From Streptomyces sp. Ncost-T10-10d (GTDB lineage Bacteria > Actinomycetota > Actinomycetes > Streptomycetales > Streptomycetaceae): a DNA stretch of 64,000 nt. Below the pieces are notes generated by a model. That model searched no databases and was not told the origin of the DNA. It saw nothing but the letters and a program-made list of their open reading frames with translations. The stretch covers positions 1 through 64,000 of the forward strand of contig NZ_FMDF01000133.1 of NCBI RefSeq assembly GCF_900091955.1. Reading direction: 5' to 3'. Below are positions 52,967 through 61,624 of the stretch, piece after piece (position 1 is the first letter of the stretch; every line of letters begins with the position of its first letter). Position numbers and translations under genes: made by a program.

Positions 52967-53595
52967 CGACCGCTCGCGAAACGGTGCTGGGCAGGATCAG
53001 GGACGCCCTGGCTCTCGCCCCGATCCAGGACACCACCGTCCGCCGTGCCTACCGCACCGGTCGCACCCTCCCCGACGACGAGCGCCTGGCCCTCTTCACC
53101 GACCGGCTCGTCGACTACAAGGCACAGGTGCACACCTGCACCGCAGACCGCACGGCACAGGTCGTCGCCGAGGTGCTGCGGGAACGCGGCGCACGGCGGA
53201 TCGGTGTGCCGGCCGGACTCGACGCGGCGTGGCTCAACGCGTACGGCGGTGAGGTCCAGCAGGACTCCGCCGACATTCCGGCGCCCCGGCTCGACGCATT
53301 GGACGGGGTCGTCACCGCCTCGGCCGTCAGCTGCGCGGAGACGGGCACGATCTTTCTGGACGGCTCACCCGACCAGGGGCGGCGGGCGCTGTCCCTGGTC
53401 CCCGATCTGCATGTGTGCGTCGTCGATCTGTCGACGGTCGAGACGGGGGTTCCGGAGGCGGTGGCCCGGCTGGTGCCGGAGCGGCCCACGACGCTGATCA
53501 GCGGTCCTTCGGCCACGTCCGACATCGAACTGGAGCGGGTGGAGGGCGTGCACGGTCCGCGCACACTGGCCGTGGTGATCAGGACAGACGTGTAG
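52963..53595 (+). CDS. lutC: L-lactate oxidation complex subunit LutC
   Basis: A 210-residue LUD-domain protein. RETVLGRIRDAL opens the chain, and the conserved block VVTASAVSCAETGTIFLDGS plus PTTLISGPSATSDIELERVEGVHGP closes it, all typical of LutC. The GTG start overlaps the lutB stop (GTGA), and GGAGGAGG-like sequence precedes it. No lactate permease gene is in this window. Confidence 0.93.
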   Translation: MTTARETVLGRIRDALALAPIQDTTVRRAYRTGRTLPDDERLALFTDRLVDYKAQVHTCTADRTAQVVAEVLRERGARRIGVPAGLDAAWLNAYGGEVQQDSADIPAPRLDALDGVVTASAVSCAETGTIFLDGSPDQGRRALSLVPDLHVCVVDLSTVETGVPEAVARLVPERPTTLISGPSATSDIELERVEGVHGPRTLAVVIRTDV

Positions 53596-53640
53596 GGGCG
53601 GGCGGGATTGCGCGGCCCCGGGGCCGCGCAACCCCGATGC

Positions 53641-55542
53641 TCACCCGTGCGTGACCGTCAGCGGCTCGAAGCCGATACATGTCGTCGCCGCGTCCTCCGT
53701 CCAGCAGACCTCCACCGTGTCCCCGTCCACATTCACCCCGCTCACCACCGCATCGAGTGGCGCCGCGTCGGGCTCCGCGGTCAGCGAGGCGAGCGCCACC
53801 AGCACCACCGTGCCGTCGGCAGCCGCGGACAGCCGGGGCACCACCGCCCAGCGCGTGTACGCCGTGCCCTGCGGGGCCCGTATCCCGTCCCGCGTCTCCC
53901 AGCCGTGCAGACCGTGCAACGCGGAGGTCACCGCATCGTCGCGGCCGGTCGCCCAGCCCGTCTGCTCCACCCGGGCCCCTGCCGGTGCGCCGAGCACGCG
54001 GTGCACCCGCAACTCGTGCCGGCCGCGGACCACGGTGACGCTCTCGACCCGCATCCCCGGCACCATCGGCGCACCGGATGTGAACACCGGGCGGTGCCAG
54101 GAGGCGGCCCAGCCCCAGCCGTCGCCCCCGCCGGCGCCCAGCGGACGGATGGCACGGCGACCGCTGCGCACCCCGGCGACAACCACGGCCAGATGGTTGT
54201 CCGCCACGTTCGCCTTCGACGTGGGGCCGGTCACCGTGGAGTACGACTGACGGCTGTACAGCGGATCGTCCTGCACACCCGACTCGCCCTCGTGCGGGCG
54301 CACATGGTCGCTGCCGTGGTTGTGCAGCCGTACGATCCCGTCCGCCCGGGTGGACTGCACGAGGAGTCCGGGCGCCGGCAGTGCGAGCACCCGGTCGGGG
54401 CCCTCGCTCGGCGCGGGCTCCTCGGTCGCGGTCCACAGCGGATGACCGTCCGGGGCGAGCAGCGAGACGAAGGCCTTGGACGCCCAGTACGGCGAGGCGG
54501 GGGCCGAGTAGTTCTGCAGCGTGGCCTCGTGCGGGCCGTGCCAGCCCAGGCTCAGCAGCCCGTCCGTACCGGTCGCACCCCGGTCCAGGAAGTAGCGCAG
54601 CGACCCGTTGATCAACCGACGCGAGGCGCCGGGCGTGAGCGGCGTGTGCCCGGTGACGGCTCCGAGCGCGACCGACGAAGCGGCCGCGAAACGGTAGGTC
54701 AGCGAGCGGCCGAAGTGGATCGGCGCACCGTCGCCGCCGAACAGCAGAGAGAAGCCCTCCAGATGTTCGCGCAGCCGGTCGCCGTAGTGCGCGGACAACT
54801 CGGCGTCACCCGACAGATGCGCGTCCAGCACGGGGTAGAGGTGCAGCGCCCAGCCGTTGTAGTGGTCGAACGCGCGGCCGTCGCCGTCCGAGTACCAGCC
54901 CTGCCCGCGGTACCAGCCCTCCAGCAGGTCGAGGGCACGCTCCTTCGCACGGGCCGTCTCCGCGTCGCCACGGCCCACGGAGTCGAGGAACGCGGCCACG
55001 GAGTAGGGGAACAGATACCAGTTGTTGGGAGCGGGGGTGTGCCGCAGCGCGCCGCGCAACCACTCCTCGGCACGGTCCCGCACGTCGGACTCCAGCCGGT
55101 CCCAGAGCCACGGCCGGGTCAGCCGCAGACCGATGGCGACCGACGCGGACTCGACCATCGGCTGGCCGAAGACGGTGTGGTCGCGGATCAGCGGCCAGGA
55201 CTCGGCATCGTCCCGGCCGGGGGTGCGGGTACCTGCGGTGAGTCCGTCGGCGTACCGGTCGAGCCAGCCGTGCGGGTCCTTGCCGTCCGCGCCCGCCACC
55301 CGGAAGGCGGCGGCGAGGAACGTACGCGCGTATCCCTCCAGACCGTCGGAACGCACCCCGGATGCGGACGGCCGGCCCGGCAGGTCCAGCAGCGCGCCGC
55401 CCGGAGTGGCCCACTGCCAGGCGGCCTTGAGCAGTCCGTCCGCAGCTGCCTCCCAGTGCGCGCGGGTGTAGCCGGTGTGCGGGCTCAACGCCCGGTCATC
55501 GGCGGGGAGTTCGAGGGGAGAGCCCAGGTGGGGTGCGGTCAT
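53641..55542 (-). CDS. DUF2264 family protein (locus 2)
   Basis: A 633-residue second DUF2264 protein, clearly related to that at 6180-8090: SDGLEGYARTFLAAAFRVAG, GWYSDGDGRAFDHYNGWALHLYP, RSLTYRFAAASSVALG and PASPYWASKAFVSLL align along the whole length. No signal peptide is present. The ATG at 55542 shares four bases with the stop of the hydroxyacid dehydrogenase gene (ATGA), a tight coupling of the two functions. Inference: both act on the same imported sugar or sugar acid. Confidence 0.85.
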   Translation of the reverse strand: MTAPHLGSPLELPADDRALSPHTGYTRAHWEAAADGLLKAAWQWATPGGALLDLPGRPSASGVRSDGLEGYARTFLAAAFRVAGADGKDPHGWLDRYADGLTAGTRTPGRDDAESWPLIRDHTVFGQPMVESASVAIGLRLTRPWLWDRLESDVRDRAEEWLRGALRHTPAPNNWYLFPYSVAAFLDSVGRGDAETARAKERALDLLEGWYRGQGWYSDGDGRAFDHYNGWALHLYPVLDAHLSGDAELSAHYGDRLREHLEGFSLLFGGDGAPIHFGRSLTYRFAAASSVALGAVTGHTPLTPGASRRLINGSLRYFLDRGATGTDGLLSLGWHGPHEATLQNYSAPASPYWASKAFVSLLAPDGHPLWTATEEPAPSEGPDRVLALPAPGLLVQSTRADGIVRLHNHGSDHVRPHEGESGVQDDPLYSRQSYSTVTGPTSKANVADNHLAVVVAGVRSGRRAIRPLGAGGGDGWGWAASWHRPVFTSGAPMVPGMRVESVTVVRGRHELRVHRVLGAPAGARVEQTGWATGRDDAVTSALHGLHGWETRDGIRAPQGTAYTRWAVVPRLSAAADGTVVLVALASLTAEPDAAPLDAVVSGVNVDGDTVEVCWTEDAATTCIGFEPLTVTHG

Positions 55543-56579
55543 GCGAGGAATGCCAGCCTTTCGCGTCGTACGGGGTGGGCGAATCCGTCGCCCGCGGCCC
55601 AGCGGCCGGCCTCGCCGACTGCCAGATCGACCAGTCGCCGCCACTCATTGCCCTGCGAGCCCGCGAGGTGTGGGGTGATGGTCACGTTGTCGCACTCCCA
55701 GAGGGGGTGTGCGGCGGGAAGGGTGTCGGGTTCCGTGACGTCGAGGACCGCCCGGATCCGGTCCTGCCGCAGGACGTCGACGAGCGCGTCCTGGTCGACG
55801 ACGGCGCCCCGCGAGGTGTTGATGAGCACGCTGTCGGGGCGCATCGAGGTGAGCAGTTCACGGCTGACGAGCCCGCGGGTGGCCGGCAGCAGAGGGGTGT
55901 GGACGCTCACCACGTCGCTGCGGGCGAACAGTTCACCGAGGCCGACGGGCCGGACGCCGAGAGCGGCGGCCTCCGCCTCGGAGACGTACGGATCGTGGAG
56001 CAGCACCGGCAGGTCGTACGGCCGCAGCAGTTCGATGACGCGCCGGCCGATCAGCGAGGCGGACAGAATACCGACGGTGCGGCCGTAGTTCCCGACCTCC
56101 GTCGAGGTGGCGAGCCAGTTGTCGCGGCGGCGCTCGGTCCGGTAGCCGCGGGCCCGTTCCAGGACCCGTTTGCCGGAGAGCAGGATCATGGCGACGGTGT
56201 ACTCCGCCACCGGCAGGGCGTTGGCGGCGGCCGCCGACGACACCTCGATGCCGCGTTCCCAGCAGGCTTCGGTGATGTGTCCGCGGATGGTGCCCGCGGT
56301 GTGGACGACGGCGCGCAGATGCGGCGCCGCGTCCAGGGCCGCCCCGTCGAGCGGCGGACAGCCCCAGCCGGTGACCAGGACCTCCACGTCGGCAAGTACG
56401 GCGCGGGCTTGGTCGGTGGTGAAGTCGTCGAGAACGGGCAGGGGAGCGAGGTCGCACACCTCGCCGAGCGCGGCCAGGGACCGTGCGTCGAGGAGGGCGG
56501 CCGCGGCGTCCGGCTTCATGGCGACGGCGGCGCGTGGCCGGTTCCGCGGGCCGGGGGAGATCTGGGCGGTGATGGGCAT
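55539..56579 (-). CDS. D-2-hydroxyacid dehydrogenase (locus 2)
   Basis: A 346-residue NAD-dependent dehydrogenase, paralogue of that at 13288-14358. Shared stretches include VLVTGWGCPPLDGAALD and SSAAAANALPVAEYTVA. The Rossmann segment is TVGILSASLIGRRVIELLR, where Ser/Ala replace canonical Gly residues, so the cofactor loop is unusual in both paralogues. Catalytic Arg is in INTSRGAVVD, Glu in VTEPDTLPAAHPLW, His in ITPHLAGSQGNE. AGGAG precedes the ATG at 56579. It lies between the permease genes and DUF2264 in one minus-strand operon. Confidence 0.86.
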   Translation of the reverse strand: MPITAQISPGPRNRPRAAVAMKPDAAAALLDARSLAALGEVCDLAPLPVLDDFTTDQARAVLADVEVLVTGWGCPPLDGAALDAAPHLRAVVHTAGTIRGHITEACWERGIEVSSAAAANALPVAEYTVAMILLSGKRVLERARGYRTERRRDNWLATSTEVGNYGRTVGILSASLIGRRVIELLRPYDLPVLLHDPYVSEAEAAALGVRPVGLGELFARSDVVSVHTPLLPATRGLVSRELLTSMRPDSVLINTSRGAVVDQDALVDVLRQDRIRAVLDVTEPDTLPAAHPLWECDNVTITPHLAGSQGNEWRRLVDLAVGEAGRWAAGDGFAHPVRRERLAFLA

Positions 56580-56616
56580 CTTTCTCCTGGTACGGGGGTG
56601 GGGGGTGGTGGCGCGG

Positions 56617-57492
56617 CTACTTGACGGCGCCCGCCGTGAGCCCCGACTTCCAGAACCGCTGGAGCAGGGCGAAGGCGAGGATCAGCGGCAGGACCGCGAG
56701 CAGCGAACCCATGATCACGGCGGGGTAGTACTCGGGGGACACGGTGGCGGAACTGTTCCAGATGTACAGCCCGAGACTGACCGGATACAGGTGCTGGTCG
56801 GAGAGCATCACCATGGGCAGGAAGAAGTTGTTCCAGATGGCGGTGAGCTGGAAGAGGAAGACGGTGACCAGGCCCGGCCCCAGCATCCGCAGGGAGACCC
56901 GGAAGTACGTGGTGAGCTCGCCGGCCCCGTCCACCCGCGCCGCCTCCAGCACCTCGTCCGGTACGTACCCCTGACTGAATATCCGGCCGAGATAGACACC
57001 GAACGGATTGAAGAGCACGGGGATGAAGACGGACCAGAAGGTGTTGACCAAACCGGTGCGGGACGCCATCAGATACAGCGGCAGCGCGAGCACGGTCTGC
57101 GGCACCATCACCGCCGCCAGCACCAGACCGAACAGCTTCTCCTTGTGCGTGAAACGGTACTTGTCGAAGGCGTACCCGCAGGCGACGCTCACCAGCGCGC
57201 CGAGTGCGGCGCCGAGAACCGCGTACAGCAGGCTGTTGCCGTACCACCGTCCGTACAGTCCGCCGTCCATCGCGAACAGGTCCTTGAGGTTCTGCCCGAA
57301 GGAGAAGTGGTCCAGGGACAGCACATTGCTGCCGAACAGGGCGTCGCGGTCCTTGGAGGCGGCGAGCACGAGCCACAGCACCGGCAGGAGTGTGTACAGA
57401 ACCGAGATGCCGACGACGAGATTGACGGCGGAGCGGCCGAGGAGCCTGGGCCGCAGGGTGGCGGCGGTGCGGATGGTGCTCGTCGCGCTCAT
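56617..57492 (-). CDS. ABC sugar importer permease, MalG type
   Basis: A 291-residue permease with about six membrane helices (LVVGISVLYTLLPVLWLVLA first). The EAA loop is EVLEAARVDGAGELTTYFRVSLRML. The carboxy end LLQRFWKSGLTAGAVK is typical of carbohydrate uptake family 1. The ATG overlaps the stop of the MalF-type gene (ATGA). No ATPase gene is in the locus, so a shared MsiK-like ATPase is likely. Confidence 0.9.
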   Translation of the reverse strand: MSATSTIRTAATLRPRLLGRSAVNLVVGISVLYTLLPVLWLVLAASKDRDALFGSNVLSLDHFSFGQNLKDLFAMDGGLYGRWYGNSLLYAVLGAALGALVSVACGYAFDKYRFTHKEKLFGLVLAAVMVPQTVLALPLYLMASRTGLVNTFWSVFIPVLFNPFGVYLGRIFSQGYVPDEVLEAARVDGAGELTTYFRVSLRMLGPGLVTVFLFQLTAIWNNFFLPMVMLSDQHLYPVSLGLYIWNSSATVSPEYYPAVIMGSLLAVLPLILAFALLQRFWKSGLTAGAVK

Positions 57493-58493
57493 CGGGCGTC
57501 CTCCTCGGGGGCGTTGGTGCGGTTGGTCCAGCGGGTGACGCCGTAGGAGAGGGCGATCGTGCAGATGAGCAGGACGACCGAGGCGGCCGCGGCGAGCCCG
57601 TAGTTGTTGCGGGTGAACGCCGCGTCGTAGATGTACATGCTGGGCGAGAACCGCGAATTGATCATCGGTGTGGCCTGGCTGAGCAGCATCGGTTCGGTGA
57701 ACAGCTGCAGGGCGAAGATCAGGGTGAACATCGCGACCATCACGATCGACGAACGCACCAGAGGGGTCTTGACCTGGAGTGCCGTACGGACCGGTCCGGC
57801 ACCGTCGACCACCGATGCCTCGATGACCTCGCGCGGCACGGCCTGCAGGGCGGCGTAGAAGACGACCATGTTGTAGCCGAGGTTGCTCCACAGGGCGATG
57901 TTCACGATCGACGGCACGACGGTGTGCACACCGAGGAAGTCGATGGTGATGTCGGCCTTGGCGAACAGGTCGATCACCGGGCTCAGCCCCGGCGTGTACA
58001 GGTACAGCCAGATGACGGCGGCGATGATGCCGGGCACCGCGTGCGGCAGGAACAGACCGAGCTGCGCCCAGGACCGCAGCCGTACCACTCCGGAATCCAG
58101 CAGAAGTGCCAGCGCGAGCGCGCCGATCACCATCAGCGGGATGTAGATCAGGCAGTACAGGACGACGGTGCCGAGCCCGCTGAGGAACGTCGGGTCGGTC
58201 AGCACGGCGGTGTAGCTGCGCAGTCCGACGAAGACCGTGCGTTCCGGGCCGAAGCCGAGCCCGGGCTGGTCGTCGCTGAAGAAGCTGAGCCATACGGCCG
58301 TCCCGACGGGGATCAGGAAGACCGTCACAAGGAGCAGGAAGAACGGGGTCATCAGAGCGCCGCACGCGCCGAGTTCACGGCGCCTGGCAGACCTGCGGGT
58401 GGAGCTTGCCGGCACTGTGGCCGACGGAGTCCGCGACGGGCGCGCGGCAGGGCTCAAGGAAGTGGAAGCGGGCGTGGTGAGGGGGCCGGTCAT
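57489..58493 (-). CDS. ABC sugar importer permease, MalF type
   Basis: A 334-residue permease. After a Ser/Pro/Arg-rich cytoplasmic N-terminus of about 45 residues come helices such as ALMTPFFLLLVTVFLIPVG. The EAA loop is EVIEASVVDGAGPVRTALQVKTP. It forms the channel with the MalG-type partner. The ATG at 58493 is preferred; upstream frame sequence to 58619 overlaps the binding-protein gene. Confidence 0.9.
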   Translation of the reverse strand: MTGPLTTPASTSLSPAARPSRTPSATVPASSTRRSARRRELGACGALMTPFFLLLVTVFLIPVGTAVWLSFFSDDQPGLGFGPERTVFVGLRSYTAVLTDPTFLSGLGTVVLYCLIYIPLMVIGALALALLLDSGVVRLRSWAQLGLFLPHAVPGIIAAVIWLYLYTPGLSPVIDLFAKADITIDFLGVHTVVPSIVNIALWSNLGYNMVVFYAALQAVPREVIEASVVDGAGPVRTALQVKTPLVRSSIVMVAMFTLIFALQLFTEPMLLSQATPMINSRFSPSMYIYDAAFTRNNYGLAAAASVVLLICTIALSYGVTRWTNRTNAPEEDAR

Positions 58494-58542
58494 GGGTGTC
58501 ACCTGCCTCTCTGCTGCTGGGAAGGGGGACGGGGGGCTCGGT

Positions 58543-59910
58543 TCAGCTGCTGTGCTCGGTGGTGGCGAGGCCCAGTGCCTTGAGGTCCGGCATGGTGCCC
58601 CGCTGGGTCGAGCGCACAACGTCGATCAGTGAGCCCTGGCCGCCTCCCACCCTGGCGAAGCCGTCCTGCATCACCTTCTGGGAGGCGGTCATCCGGGGGC
58701 CCCAGGTCCAGCCGTCCCTGATCTTGTGGGCCTCCTGCTCGAAGAAGGTGTAGATGTCCTGGCCGCTGTAGTAATTGCGGTCGAAGGCCTTGCGGCCCAC
58801 GGCGACGAGGCCCGGGGCGGCCGGATACTGGCTGCTGGTGCCGCTGGAGAGCCGGGCGCGCAGCGCGTCGGGGTGGGACACCTGCCACTCGATGAACTCC
58901 AGCGCGGCCTCCGGGTGCTTGCTGTGGGAGGTGACCGCGAAGGTGGACCCGCCGTGGGTGCCGAGCGCGGAATCGGACTCCTTCCACTGGGGCAGGGGCG
59001 CGATGGCCCACTTGCCCTTCTGCCCGGGCCGGGCGTTCATCTGCGCCCCGGCGTCCCAGGCGCCGCTGAGCCGGACGAGGACCTGACCGTTGCTGACCTG
59101 GGCGTCGTACTGGCGGCTGTCGACCGCGTTCATGAAGACCAGGTCCTGGTCGATGAGCCGCTGCCAGTACGAGGCGACGCGGCGGCTGGGCCCGTCGGCG
59201 AGCGACACGTTCCAGGCGCCCGCCCGGGTGTCGTACCACTGGGCGCCGGCCTGCCAGGCGAACGCGGCGAACTGTGCGGCGCCGTCCGTGGCGAAGGTCG
59301 CCAGCCTGCGGCCGGGGGCCTTGCGGTGCACGGTGCGGGCCACGTCCTCGAAGTCGTCCCAGGTGCGCGGTATTTCGAGCCCGTACTGCTTGAAGAGGTC
59401 GGTGCGGTAGTGCATCACCATCGGTTCGACGTCCAGCGGAACGCTGAAGACACGCTTCTCGAAGGTGGTCAGGCCGAGCGCCTGCGGCAGCAGCTTGGCA
59501 CGCAGGCTGCCGCTCACCATGTCGGTGATCTCACGGGCGACACCGTCGATGGCGAAGCCGGGCACCTGGGGGTACTCGATCGTCGCGACGTCCGGCGCAT
59601 TGCCCGCCCGTGCGGCGTTGCTGAGCTTCGCGTAGCCGCCCTGACCGCCCGTGGGGATCTGCTGGAAGTCGACCTGGACGGTGTCGTGGGTGCGGTTGAA
59701 CGCGTCCACGACTTCCTGGCTGCCGCGCAGAGCGGACCAGAAGGTGATGTGCGTAGCCTGTTTCCTGTTTCTGCCGACTGTGCTGCTGGTGTTGCTCGTG
59801 CTGCCCGATCCTGATGATCCGTCGCTGCCGCTGCAGGCGCTGAGCGCGCCTGTCAGAGGCAGGGCGGCGATCGTGGCGAGCACGGATCGACGACTCTGTC
59901 GACCGGGCAT
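58543..59910 (-). CDS. Sugar-binding lipoprotein
   Basis: A 455-residue extracellular binding protein of the carbohydrate family 1. The signal GRQSRRSVLATIAALPLTGAL carries a twin arginine and ends in the lipobox LSAC, then a Gly/Ser linker. Typical parts are ITFWSALRGSQEVVDAFN, GGYAKLSNAARAGNAPDVA and GGSTFAVTSHSKHPEAALEF. GGGAGG precedes the ATG at 59910. First gene of the minus-strand operon (binding protein, MalF, MalG, dehydrogenase, DUF2264). Confidence 0.92.
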   Translation of the reverse strand: MPGRQSRRSVLATIAALPLTGALSACSGSDGSSGSGSTSNTSSTVGRNRKQATHITFWSALRGSQEVVDAFNRTHDTVQVDFQQIPTGGQGGYAKLSNAARAGNAPDVATIEYPQVPGFAIDGVAREITDMVSGSLRAKLLPQALGLTTFEKRVFSVPLDVEPMVMHYRTDLFKQYGLEIPRTWDDFEDVARTVHRKAPGRRLATFATDGAAQFAAFAWQAGAQWYDTRAGAWNVSLADGPSRRVASYWQRLIDQDLVFMNAVDSRQYDAQVSNGQVLVRLSGAWDAGAQMNARPGQKGKWAIAPLPQWKESDSALGTHGGSTFAVTSHSKHPEAALEFIEWQVSHPDALRARLSSGTSSQYPAAPGLVAVGRKAFDRNYYSGQDIYTFFEQEAHKIRDGWTWGPRMTASQKVMQDGFARVGGGQGSLIDVVRSTQRGTMPDLKALGLATTEHSS

Positions 59911-60000
59911 GTGCGCCTCCCGCGGCTCCTGATTCGGGTCACGGGGAATCCTGATCGGCTGATCGGTAGTGGTCAATAGATCGCTCAGAAGAAAATTAAA

Positions 60001-60012
60001 GCGGTCAAACGC
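60001..60012. promoter_or_regulatory. Candidate operator upstream of the sugar-binding protein
   Basis: GCGGTCAAACGC lies 91 bases before the binding-protein start, next to an AT-rich segment (AGAAGAAAATTAAA) likely to hold the promoter. It matches 10 of 12 bases of the complement of 61232-61243 in front of the regulator gene. Confidence 0.45.
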
Positions 60013-61196
60013 TCATCCGGCGGGAAGGGTGAGGGCCTGCGCGGATCCACGCACCTTGAGCGTGGGCAGCAGCTCCGTGCGGCGTACCGGGCCGCTCGCG
60101 CCGACGGCCCCGGACAGCCGGTGGAGCAGCAGTTCGGCCGCGGCCCGCCCGATCTCCGTCTTCGGTGGCGCCACCGCTGTCAGAGGGGTGCTGCCGAGGG
60201 CCGCGACCACATCGTCGTACGCCACGACCGAGCAGTCCCGCGGCACTTCGACACCGCTCTCCGCCAGCCGCTGCACCAGCATCAACGCGTCCACATCGCC
60301 GTGCAGCACCGCCGCCGTGGCGCCCCGCTCCCGCAGCAGCGCGGCCAGGTCGAGAGCGGTGCGGCCGTCGGTCGCGGGGGCGGCGGGGCGGCGGATTCCA
60401 CCGCGGCCCCGCCTCCCGCGGCAGGGGAGTCGGGGCCGGGGCCGGGCACCGCCTGCGGGGAACTCAGCACCACCGACCAGTCCTCCACCTCCGGGCGGGC
60501 CGCGGCGATCTCGGCGAACGCGGCACGGATGCTGCGCGCCGTCGGGCTGTCGTCGCGGGCGGCCAGCACGATACGGCGATGTCCCAGCGACACCAGATGC
60601 TCCACGGCGAGATGCGTCCCGTACCAGTGATCGGAACAGACGGAGTCCAGGGCGTGCAGCGCGCTGCCCGGCCGGGGCCGCCGTTCCATCAGCACGGTCG
60701 GCACCCCCAGGCCCGCCAGCCAGCCGTAGTCCAGCTCCTCCGAGCAGGCATTGCGCCAGCGCGGCGCGATCAGCAACCCGCGCGCCCCGTCCGCCAGTGC
60801 CCTTTCCACCAGCGGACGTTCGGCGCCGGCCGACTGGGGTGCGATGTGCAGGGCGATCCGCATCCCGGACTCCTCCAGGACGGTCCGGGCGCCGTGCAGG
60901 GTCTCGTACAGGTACGAATGCCGCTCCGGGACGACCAGGGCGACCGCCCCGCCGTCCCCGCCGGGCTCCTCGCTCCTCGACGCCGGGACCGCGGCGGGCG
61001 GCTGCGCCTCCCGTACCGGCCGGGCCACCCCGTGCCCGCGCCGCAGCCGTCCGGCCCGCGCCAGCTCCTCGACGTCCCGCCGGATCGTGACCACCGAGAC
61101 GTCGAGCTCGGCCGCGAGCACGCTGACCTTGACCGCGCCGCGCGACTCCACCACCGACAGGATTCGCTGCCGCCTGAGTTCAACCGGCTCCCGCAT
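60013..61196 (-). pseudogene. DeoR-HTH/LacI-sensor regulator with an apparent frameshift
   Basis: About 394 residues in two frames. The first frame begins at the ATG at 61196 with a DeoR-type HTH (RQRILSVVESRGAVKVSVLA, LDVSVVTIRRDVEELARAG), then a LacI-type sensor (VEHLVSLGHRRIVLAARDD). In the C-run near 60380-60395 the frame shifts by one base; the sensor then continues as DALMLVQRLAESGVEVPRDC and VVAYDDVVAALGSTPLTAV to the stop at 60013. One missing base in a C/G tract explains it, so a sequencing error is possible. It sits directly upstream of the MalFG-type operon and probably controls it. Confidence 0.82.
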
Positions 61197-61231
61197 GCTG
61201 TTGGCCCCCTCGCCGTACCGCTGCGCGTTGT

Positions 61232-61243
61232 TCGTTTGAACGC
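61232..61243. promoter_or_regulatory. Candidate operator upstream of the hybrid regulator
   Basis: TCGTTTGAACGC stands 36 bases before the regulator start; its complement matches 60001-60012 at 10 of 12 bases. Autoregulation is the simplest reading. Confidence 0.4.
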
Positions 61244-61406
61244 TTCCTGTGAGCGCTTGGGTCGCAGCATAGCGATCACCTCTCCGCTGTCCACGCGCGT
61301 GGACGGTCCCGTACGTCCCATCGCCCCCAGGAGGCACTCTTGCGAGCCTTGCGCAACGGCACCTAACGTCAACGAACTTGAGGCCGGCAGGAGAAGGGAG
61401 GGGCAT

Positions 61407-61490
61407 ATGGAGATCAAGAAAGTAGTGGTTCGCGAGGAAGAGGCGAAGAACCGCGAACGGCAGACGATCGAGAAACGCCCGACGCGCTGA
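61407..61490 (+). CDS. 27-residue charged peptide, candidate RiPP precursor
   Basis: A short frame beginning MEIKKVVVREE and ending EKRPTR, preceded by GGGAGG five to six bases before the ATG, one of the strongest ribosome binding sites in the window. Fifteen of 27 residues are Lys, Arg or Glu; there is no Cys, Ser, Gly or aromatic residue. It lies 134 bases upstream of a B12-binding radical-SAM maturase of the RiPP type. Position and the strong site make it the natural substrate candidate, although it is short for a precursor with leader and core. Alternative: a small regulatory peptide. Confidence 0.65.
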   Translation: MEIKKVVVREEEAKNRERQTIEKRPTR

Positions 61491-61624
61491 GCCGGCACAT
61501 ACCGGCGCAATCGACACGCAGGGCGATCGGCGTCCGAGGCAGCTGGTGCACAGGGGTCGGACATCACCTACAAGGGCGGGCGTGGGGTGCGTCCCGGCGT
61601 CCGCCCCGTGCCATGGGAGGCGCA

